Source: Methylopila henanensis (GTDB lineage Bacteria > Pseudomonadota > Alphaproteobacteria > Rhizobiales > Methylopilaceae). Taken from it: a DNA stretch of 64,000 nt. A program made the translations under genes and the position numbers. The notes beneath the pieces were generated by a model. It made no database searches. It had not been told where the DNA came from and saw only the letters and a list, made by a program, of their open reading frames with translations. Shown piece after piece: positions 51,046 through 60,086 of the stretch. Positions within the stretch are counted from its first letter, which is position 1. Each line of letters begins with the position of its first letter. The stretch is from contig NZ_JBHUER010000002.1 in the NCBI RefSeq assembly GCF_042681025.1, forward strand, positions 371,651 through 435,650, written 5' to 3'.

Positions 51046-53031
51046 TCACGCGGCCGCGGTTTCGCTGCGGCGGGCCTTGTTGGCGGCGTTCGCGGTCGCT
51101 TCGAGGAAGGCGTGCGCGTCCTCCTTGCGCTCGAACACATGCGGCGCGACGCCCCGGCGCTTCAGCGCCTCCTGCATCTTCAGGCGCAGGAAGGCGTTCG
51201 TCGCATAGCGGGTCGTGGTCTCGTAGTAGTTCTCGAGCAGATACTGGATCATCTCGGCGTAGTCGTCGTAGAGCGACTCGCTGAGCTTGAAGCCGTCGTG
51301 GTTGACGACCGACTTGACGCGCTTGCCGGCCTTCTCGCAGGCGTCCACCAGAACCTTGCGCAGGTCCGCGATGTCCTCCTTCGAGCGGCAGTGCCAGCCC
51401 TCGAGGTTGAGGAAGAGCATGTTCCGGTCGGCGTCGTAGCTCACTCGCTCGCACAGGTTCAGGTTGAGCAGATCGGCGAGCAGGTCCATCGGCTCGTCGC
51501 GGAAGATGCGGATGTCCATCATCTTCGGACGGTTGATGATCGGCTTGAAGTCCATGTGCGCGAGGATGTCGCGATGGATGTCGACGCCGGGTGCGATCTC
51601 GGTCAACTCCAGCCCTTCCGGCGTCAGCTCGAACACGCAGCGCTCTGTGACGTAGATCACCGGCTGCGACCGCTGCTTGGCGTAGGGCCCGGAGAAGGTG
51701 TTCTGCTCCACCTGGCGGATGAACTTCCGCGAGCGGCCCTCCTGCCGGATGACGAGGCGGCTGTCCTCGATCGCGACGTCGAGGCCGCCGACGGTGAAGG
51801 TGCCGGCGAAGACCACCGAGCGGGCGTTCTGGCTGATGTTGATGAAGCCGCCGCAGCCGTTCAGCTTGCCGCCGAAGGACGAGGTGTTGACGTTGCCCTC
51901 CTCGTCGCACTCGGCCATGCCGAGGCAGGTCATGTCGAGCCCGCCGCCGTCGTAGAAGTCGAACATCTGGTTCTGGTCGATGATGCAGTCGGCGTTGGTC
52001 GCCGCGCCGAAGCTCGACCCGCTCGCGAGCACGCCGCCGACGGCGCCGGCCTCGGTCGTGAGCGTGATGTAGGGCGTGACCCTCTCCTCGTTCGCGACCG
52101 CGGAGATGCCTTCCGGCGCGCCGACGCCGAGGTTCACGACGCCGTTCGGCGGCAGCTCGAAGGCGGCGCGCCGCGCGATCACCTTGCGCGCGTCGAGCGG
52201 CATCTTCGCCATGTTGGCGACCGGCACGCGGATCTGGCCGGCGAGCGCGGGGTTGTGCATGACGCCGTAGTTCATGCGGTGCATCTCGGGCTCCGCGACG
52301 ACGACGCAGTCCACCAGGATGCCCGGCACGCGCACGTCCTTCGGCAGCAGGAAGCCGTCCTCGACGATGCGCTCGACCTGCGCGATCACGATGCCGCCGT
52401 TGTTGCGGGCGGCCATGGCCTGGGCCAGCACGTCGAGCGTCAGCGCCTCCTTCTCCATGGAGATGTTGCCATGGGGGTCGGCGCTCGTGCCGCGGATGAA
52501 GGCGACGTCGATCTTGGTCGCGGTGTAGAACAGCCACTCCTCGCCGTCGACCTCGACGACCTTGACGATATCGTCGGAGGTCAGCTCGTTGACGCGGCCG
52601 CCGCCGTGGCGAGGATCGACATAGGTGTGGAGGCCCACCTTGGAGAACAGGCCGGGCTGACCCGCGGCGCAGGCGCGGTAGAGCTGCGAGATCACGCCCT
52701 GCGGGAGATTGTACCCGCGGATGCGGTTCTCCTTCGCCGCCTGCGCGACCTTCGGCATGCGGCCGAAGTTCGCCGCGATGACGCGGCCGAGCAGCCCCTC
52801 ATGGTGAAGCCGGCCGGTGCCCAGCCCTTTGCTGTCGCCGGCGCCGGCGGTCATGATCAGCGTCAGATTCTTCGGCGAGCCCGTCTCGACGAAGCGCTCC
52901 TCGAGCGCCGCATGCAGGGCCTCCGGAATGCAGCTCTGGACGAATCCCGTCGTCGTGACGACGTCATTCTCCCGGATGAGCGCGATCGCCTCCCTCGCGG
53001 AGATCACCTTGTTTTTTTTCATTTGCGCCAT
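51046..53031 (-). CDS. Acyl-CoA:acetate/3-ketoacid CoA-transferase, alpha-beta fused, with C-terminal extension
   Basis: A 661-residue protein. Residues ~1-495 are a fused class-I CoA-transferase (alpha: DVVTTTGFVQSCIPEALHAALEE; beta: VVNLGVGAPEGISAVANEE), with catalytic E327 in TLTTEAGAVGGVLASGSSFG that forms a glutamyl-CoA intermediate. About 166 further residues (496-661) form an alpha/beta region (NMLFLNLEGWHCRSKEDI..., ...TTRYATNAFLRLKM) that typical 520-residue propionate/acetate CoA-transferases lack and that looks SpoIIAA/STAS-like. The start MAQMKKNKV includes a run of eight A's. Substrate could be acetate, propionate or 3-ketoacids. Confidence 0.88.
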   Translation of the reverse strand: MAQMKKNKVISAREAIALIRENDVVTTTGFVQSCIPEALHAALEERFVETGSPKNLTLIMTAGAGDSKGLGTGRLHHEGLLGRVIAANFGRMPKVAQAAKENRIRGYNLPQGVISQLYRACAAGQPGLFSKVGLHTYVDPRHGGGRVNELTSDDIVKVVEVDGEEWLFYTATKIDVAFIRGTSADPHGNISMEKEALTLDVLAQAMAARNNGGIVIAQVERIVEDGFLLPKDVRVPGILVDCVVVAEPEMHRMNYGVMHNPALAGQIRVPVANMAKMPLDARKVIARRAAFELPPNGVVNLGVGAPEGISAVANEERVTPYITLTTEAGAVGGVLASGSSFGAATNADCIIDQNQMFDFYDGGGLDMTCLGMAECDEEGNVNTSSFGGKLNGCGGFINISQNARSVVFAGTFTVGGLDVAIEDSRLVIRQEGRSRKFIRQVEQNTFSGPYAKQRSQPVIYVTERCVFELTPEGLELTEIAPGVDIHRDILAHMDFKPIINRPKMMDIRIFRDEPMDLLADLLNLNLCERVSYDADRNMLFLNLEGWHCRSKEDIADLRKVLVDACEKAGKRVKSVVNHDGFKLSESLYDDYAEMIQYLLENYYETTTRYATNAFLRLKMQEALKRRGVAPHVFERKEDAHAFLEATANAANKARRSETAAA

Positions 53032-53384
53032 GGATTTCGCACGCTCCGCTGTCTAGTGGCCGCCGTTCGTGACGTTTCGGCCGGCGAGCCGATACGCGAA
53101 GGACGGGGCGCGATTGAGCCCCGAGGTTAGAGCGGGTGTTAGCGGGCCGCAATGCAGCGTATGTCTCGATCAATCTGTCGCAGGCGCAATATTGTGAATT
53201 GGCATACTTGACGCCATCCAGTCACGTGTAGACGCACATTCCCTTATTCAGGATAACTTCTGTTCAAAAGCAGTTTTTCTGAAGAACCGGGAGGCCCGCC
53301 GGGGGCTCTCTAGGCCGCTTGAGGCGCGGCGCGGCTGAGCCTAACGTCCGTCGCCGAGGGACGCGGATGCTGAGGAGAACGCCG
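53032..53384. other. 353-bp intergenic region between divergent CoA-transferase and ygfZ genes
   Basis: This is the longest protein-free stretch before the right edge and is AT-richer than its surroundings (particularly 53150-53280). It must hold the promoters of both divergent genes. I see a short palindrome CAATATTG (53187-53194) and CACGTG (53223-53228), and no convincing -35/-10 pair, tRNA or conserved RNA. Confidence 0.5.
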
Positions 53385-54245
53385 ATGCGCGGCGCGGTTT
53401 TGGACGTCCGTGGGGTGATCGACGTGACCGGCGCGGACGCCGGCCGGTTCCTGGACAACCTGCTGACCAACGACGTCAGCGGGCTGGCGCCTGGACGCGC
53501 CGCCTTCGCGGCCCTGCTCTCCCCGCAAGGCAAGATCGCGGTCGACATGCTGGTCTCGCCCATCGACGGCGGCTACCGGATCGATCTGCCGCGCCCGCTC
53601 GCGCCGGACCTTCTGCGCAAGCTCGCGCTCTACAAGCTGCGCTCGAAGGTCGAGCTCAGGGACGCGAGCGACGAGACGCGCGTGGCCGCCTTCTGGGGCG
53701 ACGGCCTGCTGCCCGACATCGAGGGACTGGCGTTCGATCCCCGGCTCGCAGCGCTCGGCGCGCGCGCCTATCTCCGCGCCGGCGAAGGCCTGCCGGACGG
53801 CGTCGCGGACGCCGGCCAGGAAGGCTGGCGCGCGCATCGCATCGCGCTCGGCGTGCCGCAGGGCGGCCTCGACTTCGTTTACGGCGACGCCTTCCCGCAC
53901 GAGGCCTGCATGGACCAGCTCAACGGGATCGACTTCCGGAAGGGATGCTATGTCGGCCAGGAGATCGTGAGCCGCATGGAGCATCGCGGCACCGCCCGCA
54001 CGCGAGTGGCGCCCGTGGTGCTCGACGGTCTGGCGCCGGAGATCGGCGCCGCGGTCGTGGCGGGCGAGCGCACCATCGGCCGCATGGGCTCATCGGCGGA
54101 CGGCCGGGGCCTCGCGCTGCTGCGGCTCGACCGGGCCGAGGAGGCTCGCGCGGCCGGCACGCCGCTGATCGCCGGGGCCGCCATGCTGACGCTCGTGAAA
54201 CCCTCCTGGGCGCGGTTCGCCTTCCCGGGCGAGACCGCGGCGTGA
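53385..54245 (+). CDS. ygfZ: Folate-binding protein YgfZ / IbaG-type Fe-S assembly factor (GcvT-like)
   Basis: A 286-residue protein of the GcvT-related YgfZ family, needed for maintenance of some Fe-S enzymes (for example the radical SAM methylthiolase MiaB). The diagnostic motif is KGCYVGQEIVSRMEHRGTARTR, with the conserved Cys. N-terminal VTGADAGRFLDNLLTNDV and SPQGKIAVDMLV are the folate-fold segments. The ATG at 53385 has GAGGAGA upstream; frame extension further upstream has no support. Its stop overlaps the tag start by 4 bp. Confidence 0.93.
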   Translation: MRGAVLDVRGVIDVTGADAGRFLDNLLTNDVSGLAPGRAAFAALLSPQGKIAVDMLVSPIDGGYRIDLPRPLAPDLLRKLALYKLRSKVELRDASDETRVAAFWGDGLLPDIEGLAFDPRLAALGARAYLRAGEGLPDGVADAGQEGWRAHRIALGVPQGGLDFVYGDAFPHEACMDQLNGIDFRKGCYVGQEIVSRMEHRGTARTRVAPVVLDGLAPEIGAAVVAGERTIGRMGSSADGRGLALLRLDRAEEARAAGTPLIAGAAMLTLVKPSWARFAFPGETAA

Positions 54246-54832
54246 GCGACGCCGCGCCGCGGCACGCCGACGGCAAATGCCGCTGCGGATGGTGCGGAAC
54301 CGACCCGCTCTACGTCGCCTATCACGACACCGACTGGGGAACGCCCGAACGCGACAGCCGTGCACTCTACGAGAAGCTGGTGCTCGACGGCTTTCAGGCG
54401 GGCCTCGCCTGGATCACGATCCTGCGGAAGCGCGAGAGTTTCCGCGCCGCTTTTCGGGGCTTCGATCCGGACGTCGTCGCGCGCTTCGGCGAGGCCGACG
54501 TCGAGCGCCTGCTGGGCGATCCCGGCATCGTGCGCTCGCGCGCCAAGATCGCGGGCGCGGTCAAATCCGCCCGCGCCTATCTCGCCATGCGCGACCGCGG
54601 CGAGGATTTCTCCGACTATCTGTGGGGCTTCGTCGACGGCGCGCCGATCGTGAACCGCTGGACCGAGCGCGCTCAGGTCCCGGTCTCCACGCCGATCTCG
54701 GAGGCGCTCTCGAAGGACCTGAAGCGTCGCGGCTTCACCTTCTGCGGGCCGGTGATCGTCTACGCCTTCATGCAGGCCGTCGGCATGGTCGACGACCACA
54801 TGGCGGACTGCTGGCGGAAGGGAAAGGCCTGA
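54242..54832 (+). CDS. tag: DNA-3-methyladenine glycosylase I
   Basis: A 196-residue base-excision enzyme that removes N3-methyladenine. It starts with GTG in the GTGA overlap with ygfZ. The zinc-site cysteines are in KCRCGWCGTDPLYVAYHD, the substrate/fold signature is DTDWGTPERDSRALYEKLVLDGFQAG (shown in parts), and LAWITILRKRESFRAAF follows. The late GFTFCGPVIVYAFMQAVGMVDDH stretch holds the conserved His. Translational coupling to ygfZ is common in alphaproteobacteria. Confidence 0.95.
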   Translation: MSDAAPRHADGKCRCGWCGTDPLYVAYHDTDWGTPERDSRALYEKLVLDGFQAGLAWITILRKRESFRAAFRGFDPDVVARFGEADVERLLGDPGIVRSRAKIAGAVKSARAYLAMRDRGEDFSDYLWGFVDGAPIVNRWTERAQVPVSTPISEALSKDLKRRGFTFCGPVIVYAFMQAVGMVDDHMADCWRKGKA

Positions 54833-54885
54833 ACAGGGTCAGCCGCAGCGGCCGCACGCCGAAGCCACGGCGAGGCGGGGTGTCG

Positions 54886-55152
54886 TCAGTAGTGAAACCG
54901 GCATGTCGCGATCTCAAGCGTCTGGTCGTCGCCCATTCCGACCACCCTGTAGATCAGCCGGTGCTCCCAATTGATGCGGCGCGACCACCAGCCCTTCAGC
55001 TCGTTCTTCAACGGCTCGGGCTTCCCGAGCCCTTGGAACGGGGATCGCCTCACCTCCTTGATGAGGGCGTTGATCTTGTCGGCCAGTTCAGGGTCCTGCG
55101 CCTGCAGCGCCACATAGTCGTCCCAGGCGTCCGAAAACCAGACGACCTTCAC
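54886..55152 (-). CDS. yoeB: Type II toxin YoeB (mRNA interferase, Txe/YoeB family)
   Basis: An 88-residue ribosome-dependent RNase. It aligns end to end with E. coli YoeB: catalytic E46 in GKPEPLKNELKG, R65 in WEHRLIYRV and H87 in the terminal CRFHY. All key residues are present, so the toxin looks functional. Its ATG overlaps the antitoxin stop by 4 bp, with antitoxin first, the standard order. Frame and codon use match the chromosome, giving no sign of recent arrival. Confidence 0.95.
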   Translation of the reverse strand: MKVVWFSDAWDDYVALQAQDPELADKINALIKEVRRSPFQGLGKPEPLKNELKGWWSRRINWEHRLIYRVVGMGDDQTLEIATCRFHY

Positions 55153-55406
55153 CGCTCGATCAGGTCACGCTCGACGCCCTTTCCGGCGTCGAGTTCCGCT
55201 ATGCCCTTCAGCAGATGCTCGGCGTTCCGCGGATTGCTCATGAGATAGAGCGTCTCCTCCATCCCGCGCCACTCTTCCTCTGAGATCACGACGACCGAGC
55301 GGCCGCCCTTCCGGGTGACGAGCAACGGCGCGCGGCTGTCTACCACCTCGTCGAGATGGGTGGCGAGGTTCTGGCGGAATTCGGTGAAACCAACATGCGA
55401 CGGCAT
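55149..55406 (-). CDS. yefM: Type II antitoxin of the Phd/YefM family
   Basis: An 85-residue antitoxin and autorepressor. The N-terminal DNA-binding and dimer part reads VGFTEFRQNLATHLDEVVDSRAPLLVTRKGGRSVVVISEEEW; the C-terminal half is helical and acidic (LKGIAELDAGKG) and would wrap the toxin. Cognate to the overlapping yoeB. A TGTACA-type operator lies directly upstream. Confidence 0.93.
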   Translation of the reverse strand: MPSHVGFTEFRQNLATHLDEVVDSRAPLLVTRKGGRSVVVISEEEWRGMEETLYLMSNPRNAEHLLKGIAELDAGKGVERDLIER

Positions 55407-55426
55407 GGCTGCGCCTCCGGGCGGTC

Positions 55427-55448
55427 AATGTACGTCAAGATGTACATT
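55427..55448. promoter_or_regulatory. YefM/YoeB operator (paired TGTAC palindromes)
   Basis: A perfect 7-bp inverted repeat, AATGTAC (55427-55433) and GTACATT (55442-55448), lies 21-42 bp upstream of the antitoxin ATG. It contains TGTACA (55441-55446) and the near match TGTACG (55429-55434), centres 12 bp apart. The TGTACA core and this spacing correspond to the long/short operator pair known for E. coli yefM-yoeB. Confidence 0.8.
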
Positions 55449-55468
55449 AGCCGCCCGGCGAGCAATCC

Positions 55469-56803
<1,335 letters not shown>

Positions 56804-56988
56804 GCGTCTCTCCCGCCCACTTTACGATCGCGGTCGCGTGATCGGCCGCGCCAGCGCTATCTAGCCGGCGACGAACAAAAGTCCAGCGCGCGAACGGCGG
56901 TCGCAGCCCCCTCCGGAGCGCCGTCTTTGGCGTTCCTTCAGGCTCAGGCCGCATGCTCCCCGCGCAGCCGATCGATTCGCGACCACCG

Positions 56989-57606
56989 ATGACCCGCACG
57001 CCGACCGCCCGTCCCTCCGCCAAGCCCGCGGCGCCCCGCGCCTGGCAGCGCATGCTGTCCGGCCGCCGGCTCGACCTGCTCGACCCCTCGCCGCTCGACA
57101 TCGAGATCGGCGACATCGCGCACGGCCTCGCGCGGGTGGCGCGCTGGAACGGCCAGACGCTCGGAGAGCACATCTTCTCGGTCGCCCAGCATTCCCTGCT
57201 GGTGGAGCGGATCGCCGGCCGGATCGCGCCTGGCGCGGACGCGCGCGCGCGGCTCGCCGTGCTGCTGCACGACGCGCCGGAATACGTCATCGGCGACATG
57301 ATCAGCCCGTTCAAGGCGGTGCTCGGCGGCGACTACAAGGCGGTGGAGAACCGGCTGATGGCGGCGATCCACCTGCGGTTCGGCCTGCCGGCGGAACGCA
57401 GCCCGGAGACGACGAAGCTGCTCAAACGGGCCGATTCCTGCGCCGCCTTTCTGGAGGCGACGCGGCTCGCCGGCTTCGGGCTGGAGGAAGCCCGGAAGAT
57501 CTTCGGCCGGCCCGACGGGGCGCCGGCCGACGCCGACCTGACGCCCTGGCCGGCGGAGATCGCGGCGGCGCGCTTCCTCGAAAGGTTCCACGCGCTCGCG
57601 GGATGA
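56989..57606 (+). CDS. HD-domain phosphohydrolase (YfbR-like)
   Basis: A 205-residue metal-dependent hydrolase. The HD-superfamily ligands are EHIFSVAQHSLLV and LLHDAPEYVIGDMISPFK, the pattern of YfbR/COG1896 5'-deoxynucleotidases. Homologues start near MTRT...; an in-frame ATG 12 codons earlier (56953) is possible, and neither has a strong ribosome site. It is followed after 58 bp by a phosphatase gene and then by a NAD regulator gene, all on the same strand, so a role in nucleotide or NAD turnover is plausible. Confidence 0.85.
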   Translation: MTRTPTARPSAKPAAPRAWQRMLSGRRLDLLDPSPLDIEIGDIAHGLARVARWNGQTLGEHIFSVAQHSLLVERIAGRIAPGADARARLAVLLHDAPEYVIGDMISPFKAVLGGDYKAVENRLMAAIHLRFGLPAERSPETTKLLKRADSCAAFLEATRLAGFGLEEARKIFGRPDGAPADADLTPWPAEIAAARFLERFHALAG

Positions 57607-57664
57607 CGCGCGCTCTTAGCCGCAGCCGTTTCGCGCGCCGGCGGCGGCGCGTATCATCGCGGAG

Positions 57665-58177
57665 ATGATCTTCGTCTGTCCCCTGTCCCAGCTCGAACGC
57701 ACGGTCGCCGCGTGCGGCGCGCGGCGCGTGCTGACCCTGATCGCGGACGGCGCAGTGGTCGAGCGGCCGGCGAACGTCGCTCCCGCCGGTCACCTGACGC
57801 TGCGGTTTCATGACATCGCGGAGCCGTGCGAGGGACTGGTCGCGCCATCGGCCGACATGGTCGCAGAGGCGCTGGCTTTCGCGGCGGCGGACGACGGGCC
57901 GCTGGTCGTGCACTGCTACGCCGGCGTCAGCCGCTCGACCGCGATGGCCTACGCCATCGCCTGCGCGCGCGAACCCGGCCGCGACGAGTTCGATCTCGCC
58001 GACGAGCTCCGGAGCCTCAGCCCCACCGCCACGCCGAACCGCCTGATCGTGGCGCTCGCGGACGCCGCTCTGTCCCGCGACGGCCGGATGAGCGCGGCGA
58101 TCGCGCGAATCGGGCGGGGCGCGGAGACCTTCGAGGGCGAGCCCTTCGCGCTGCGTCTCGCCGGCGTGCGCGCATGA
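57665..58177 (+). CDS. Tyrosine/dual-specificity phosphatase family protein
   Basis: A 170-residue cysteine phosphatase. The P-loop HCYAGVSRST holds C84 and R90; the general acid is probably D50 in LRFHDIAEP. The compact size, without other domains, matches the DSP-like proteins widespread in rhizobia. The gene overlaps the NadQ-like gene by 4 bp and follows the HD hydrolase gene. Substrate is unknown; some relatives act on phosphoinositides or nucleotides rather than on proteins. Confidence 0.85.
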   Translation: MIFVCPLSQLERTVAACGARRVLTLIADGAVVERPANVAPAGHLTLRFHDIAEPCEGLVAPSADMVAEALAFAAADDGPLVVHCYAGVSRSTAMAYAIACAREPGRDEFDLADELRSLSPTATPNRLIVALADAALSRDGRMSAAIARIGRGAETFEGEPFALRLAGVRA

Positions 58178-59151
58178 GCGACGCGCTCGCCGTCAGCGTC
58201 GGCCTCTCGGCCGCGGTCGTCGCCGTCGAGGGCGACGCGCCGCAGATCCTGCTCGCCCAGTCCGGAGGCGGTTCGGCCGACGTTCTCGGCCTGCCGTCCG
58301 GCCCGTTCGAGCCGCTGCGCCACCGCACGCTCGAGATCGGCCTGCGCACCTTCATCGCCGAACAGTCCGGCCTCGACGTCGGCTATGTGGAGCAGCTCTA
58401 CACCTTCGGCGATCGCGGCCGCTCCGCAGCCCCCGGCGACACCGCCCCGCACATGGTCTCGATCGGCTATCTCGCGCTCACCCGCCGGCCACGCGACGGT
58501 TCGGCGCTCGCGCAGGCCGGCGCGCTGTTCCGGCCGTGGTACGCCTTCTTTCCCTGGGAGGACTGGCGCCGCCGCCGCCCGGAGGTGCTGGACACGACGA
58601 TCCTGCCGGCGCTCGAACGCTGGACCGCCGCGGCACCGGACACGGAGGCCGGCCGCGCACTGCCCCGCCGCGTGCGCGCAAGGCAGTGCTTCGGCATCGA
58701 CGGCGCGCCCTGGGACGAGGAGAAGGTCCTAGACCGCTACGAGCTGCTCTACGAAGCCGGGCTCGTGGAGGAGGCCGCCCGCGACGGCCGCCGGGCCGCT
58801 CTCGACCGCGACAGTCTTCCCAATCTCGGCGAACCGATGCGCGACGATCACCGCCGCATCCTCGCGACCGCCATGGGCCGGCTGCGCGCCAAGCTGAAAT
58901 ACCGGCCCGTGGTGTTCGAGCTGATGCCGCGCCGCTTCACCCTCAGCGCGCTGCAGGGCGCGGTGGAGGCGATCGCCGGCCGCAAGCTGCACAAGCAGAA
59001 CTTCCGCCGGCTGGTGGAGACGACCGCGCTGGTCGAGCCCACGGGCGCCGCCGAGACCGCGACCGGCGGACGGCCGGCGCAGCTCTACCGCTTCCGGCGC
59101 GAGGTGCTGGAGGAGCGCCCCGCGCCGGGCCTGCGCTTCGGCCGCGGCTGA
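58174..59151 (+). CDS. nadQ: NAD regulator of the NadQ/NrtR type (Nudix-like domain plus winged helix)
   Basis: A 325-residue protein. Residues ~1-170 form a Nudix-like ligand domain that lacks the full Nudix box (the RTFIAEQSGLDVGYVEQLYTFGD segment replaces the catalytic REUXEE motif), so it probably binds rather than hydrolyses an NAD-related ligand. Residues ~235-320 are the NrtR-type winged helix: FTLSALQGAVEAIAGRKLHK, NFRRLVE and GGRPAQLYRF. Alphaproteobacterial NadQ represses NAD synthesis genes; none is in this window. The ATG overlaps the phosphatase stop. Confidence 0.75.
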   Translation: MSDALAVSVGLSAAVVAVEGDAPQILLAQSGGGSADVLGLPSGPFEPLRHRTLEIGLRTFIAEQSGLDVGYVEQLYTFGDRGRSAAPGDTAPHMVSIGYLALTRRPRDGSALAQAGALFRPWYAFFPWEDWRRRRPEVLDTTILPALERWTAAAPDTEAGRALPRRVRARQCFGIDGAPWDEEKVLDRYELLYEAGLVEEAARDGRRAALDRDSLPNLGEPMRDDHRRILATAMGRLRAKLKYRPVVFELMPRRFTLSALQGAVEAIAGRKLHKQNFRRLVETTALVEPTGAAETATGGRPAQLYRFRREVLEERPAPGLRFGRG

Positions 59152-59211
59152 CGCGCATATTCCCACAGCCTCGGCATGAACCTGCTCCTCGGCCGCCGAA
59201 CGAACTCCGTC

Positions 59212-59291
59212 GTCCTACGGCTTGACCGGAGGACCCATCGTCGGCGTCGAACTGCACGTCGGCCATGGATGGTCCGGTCAAGCCGGACCAT
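59212..59291. repeat. Pair of palindromic REP-like elements in opposite orientation
   Basis: Two related palindromes lie between convergent genes. The first is GTCCTACGG-cttga-CCGGAGGAC (59212-59234, stem with one mismatch) and the second ATGGTCCGG-tcaag-CCGGACCAT (59269-59291, perfect 9-bp stem). Their loops, cttga and tcaag, are reverse complements, so the second copy is inverted relative to the first, as in a BIME-like element. Such GGTCCGG...TCAAG repeats are dispersed in rhizobial genomes. Confidence 0.65.
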
Positions 59292-59324
59292 GACGAAGAG
59301 TCGGAAGGGAACGCGGCTGACGCC

Positions 59325-60062
59325 TCAGCCCTCCGCCTGCCCCGCAACGGTGCGGATCGCGACGCCGGTCTTCTCGACGTCGATCTCCGCGGTCAGTGGC
59401 AGGTGGTCTGAGGCCTTGCGGGCGAGCGGGGTGTTGTGCACCGCGAGGTTCCGCACCAGCCCCCGCGGCCAGCCGAGGATGCGGTCGAGCGGAAAGATCG
59501 GCCGCCGCGACGGGAAGCTCGGCAGCGGATGCGGTTCGCCGAACAGCGGCTCGAACACGCTCAGCGACGAGCGTCGGCGCCGGCGCCACTCGTTGAGATC
59601 GCCCAGCAGCACCGTCGGCATGGGCTGCATCCAGGTGAAGGCGGAGAGCAGCACGTTCGCCTGGCTGACGCGCGACCGCCGCAGCAGGCCGAAATGCGCG
59701 GCGATCACCCGAAACGGCCCCTCCCCGAGGTCGAGCTCGGCGATGATCGCGCCGCGCGGCTCGACGCCCGGAAGCTGGATCCGAAGCCGGCGATAGGACT
59801 GCGGCTCGCGCGCCACCAGCAGCGCGTTGCCGTGCCAGCCGTGCCCATCCGGCGCGTCGGACTGGGCGAGCAGATGAAGGCCGGTCTCGGCCCGCAACGC
59901 GTCGGGGTCGAGCAGCCCGATGCGCTTGCCGAAGCGGTGGTCGACCTCCTGCAGGGCCACGAGCTCCGCCCCGATCTCGCCGAGGACGCCGACGATCCGG
60001 TCAGGGCGCACCTTCCCGTCCGTGCCGCGGCATTTGTGGATGTTGTAGGAGGCGATCTTCAC
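59325..60062 (-). CDS. Endonuclease/exonuclease/phosphatase (EEP) family protein
   Basis: A 245-residue EEP hydrolase starting with GTG. Motifs in order are IASYNIHKCRGTDGK, ALQEVDHRF (metal Glu), VLLGDLNEW (metal/transition-state Asn) and ASDHLPLTAEI (catalytic Asp-His). No signal peptide is seen, so it is probably cytoplasmic. It is separated by 24 bp from the upstream cardiolipin-synthase-like gene on the same strand; the EEP-PLD pair is a recurrent arrangement and suggests phospholipid or phosphodiester metabolism. Confidence 0.9.
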   Translation of the reverse strand: MKIASYNIHKCRGTDGKVRPDRIVGVLGEIGAELVALQEVDHRFGKRIGLLDPDALRAETGLHLLAQSDAPDGHGWHGNALLVAREPQSYRRLRIQLPGVEPRGAIIAELDLGEGPFRVIAAHFGLLRRSRVSQANVLLSAFTWMQPMPTVLLGDLNEWRRRRRSSLSVFEPLFGEPHPLPSFPSRRPIFPLDRILGWPRGLVRNLAVHNTPLARKASDHLPLTAEIDVEKTGVAIRTVAGQAEG

Positions 60063-60086
60063 GACGTCCGTCGGTCCTGGAACCTG

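Noticed and set aside
53010..53031. Poly-A run at the CoA-transferase start as programmed slippage or pseudogene sign
   Set aside because: The frame is intact from ATG to stop and lysine-rich starts are common; nothing requires slippage.
53187..53194. CAATATTG palindrome as a regulator site
   Set aside because: An isolated 8-base palindrome in an AT-richer gap is expected by chance and has no partner or known matching regulator here.
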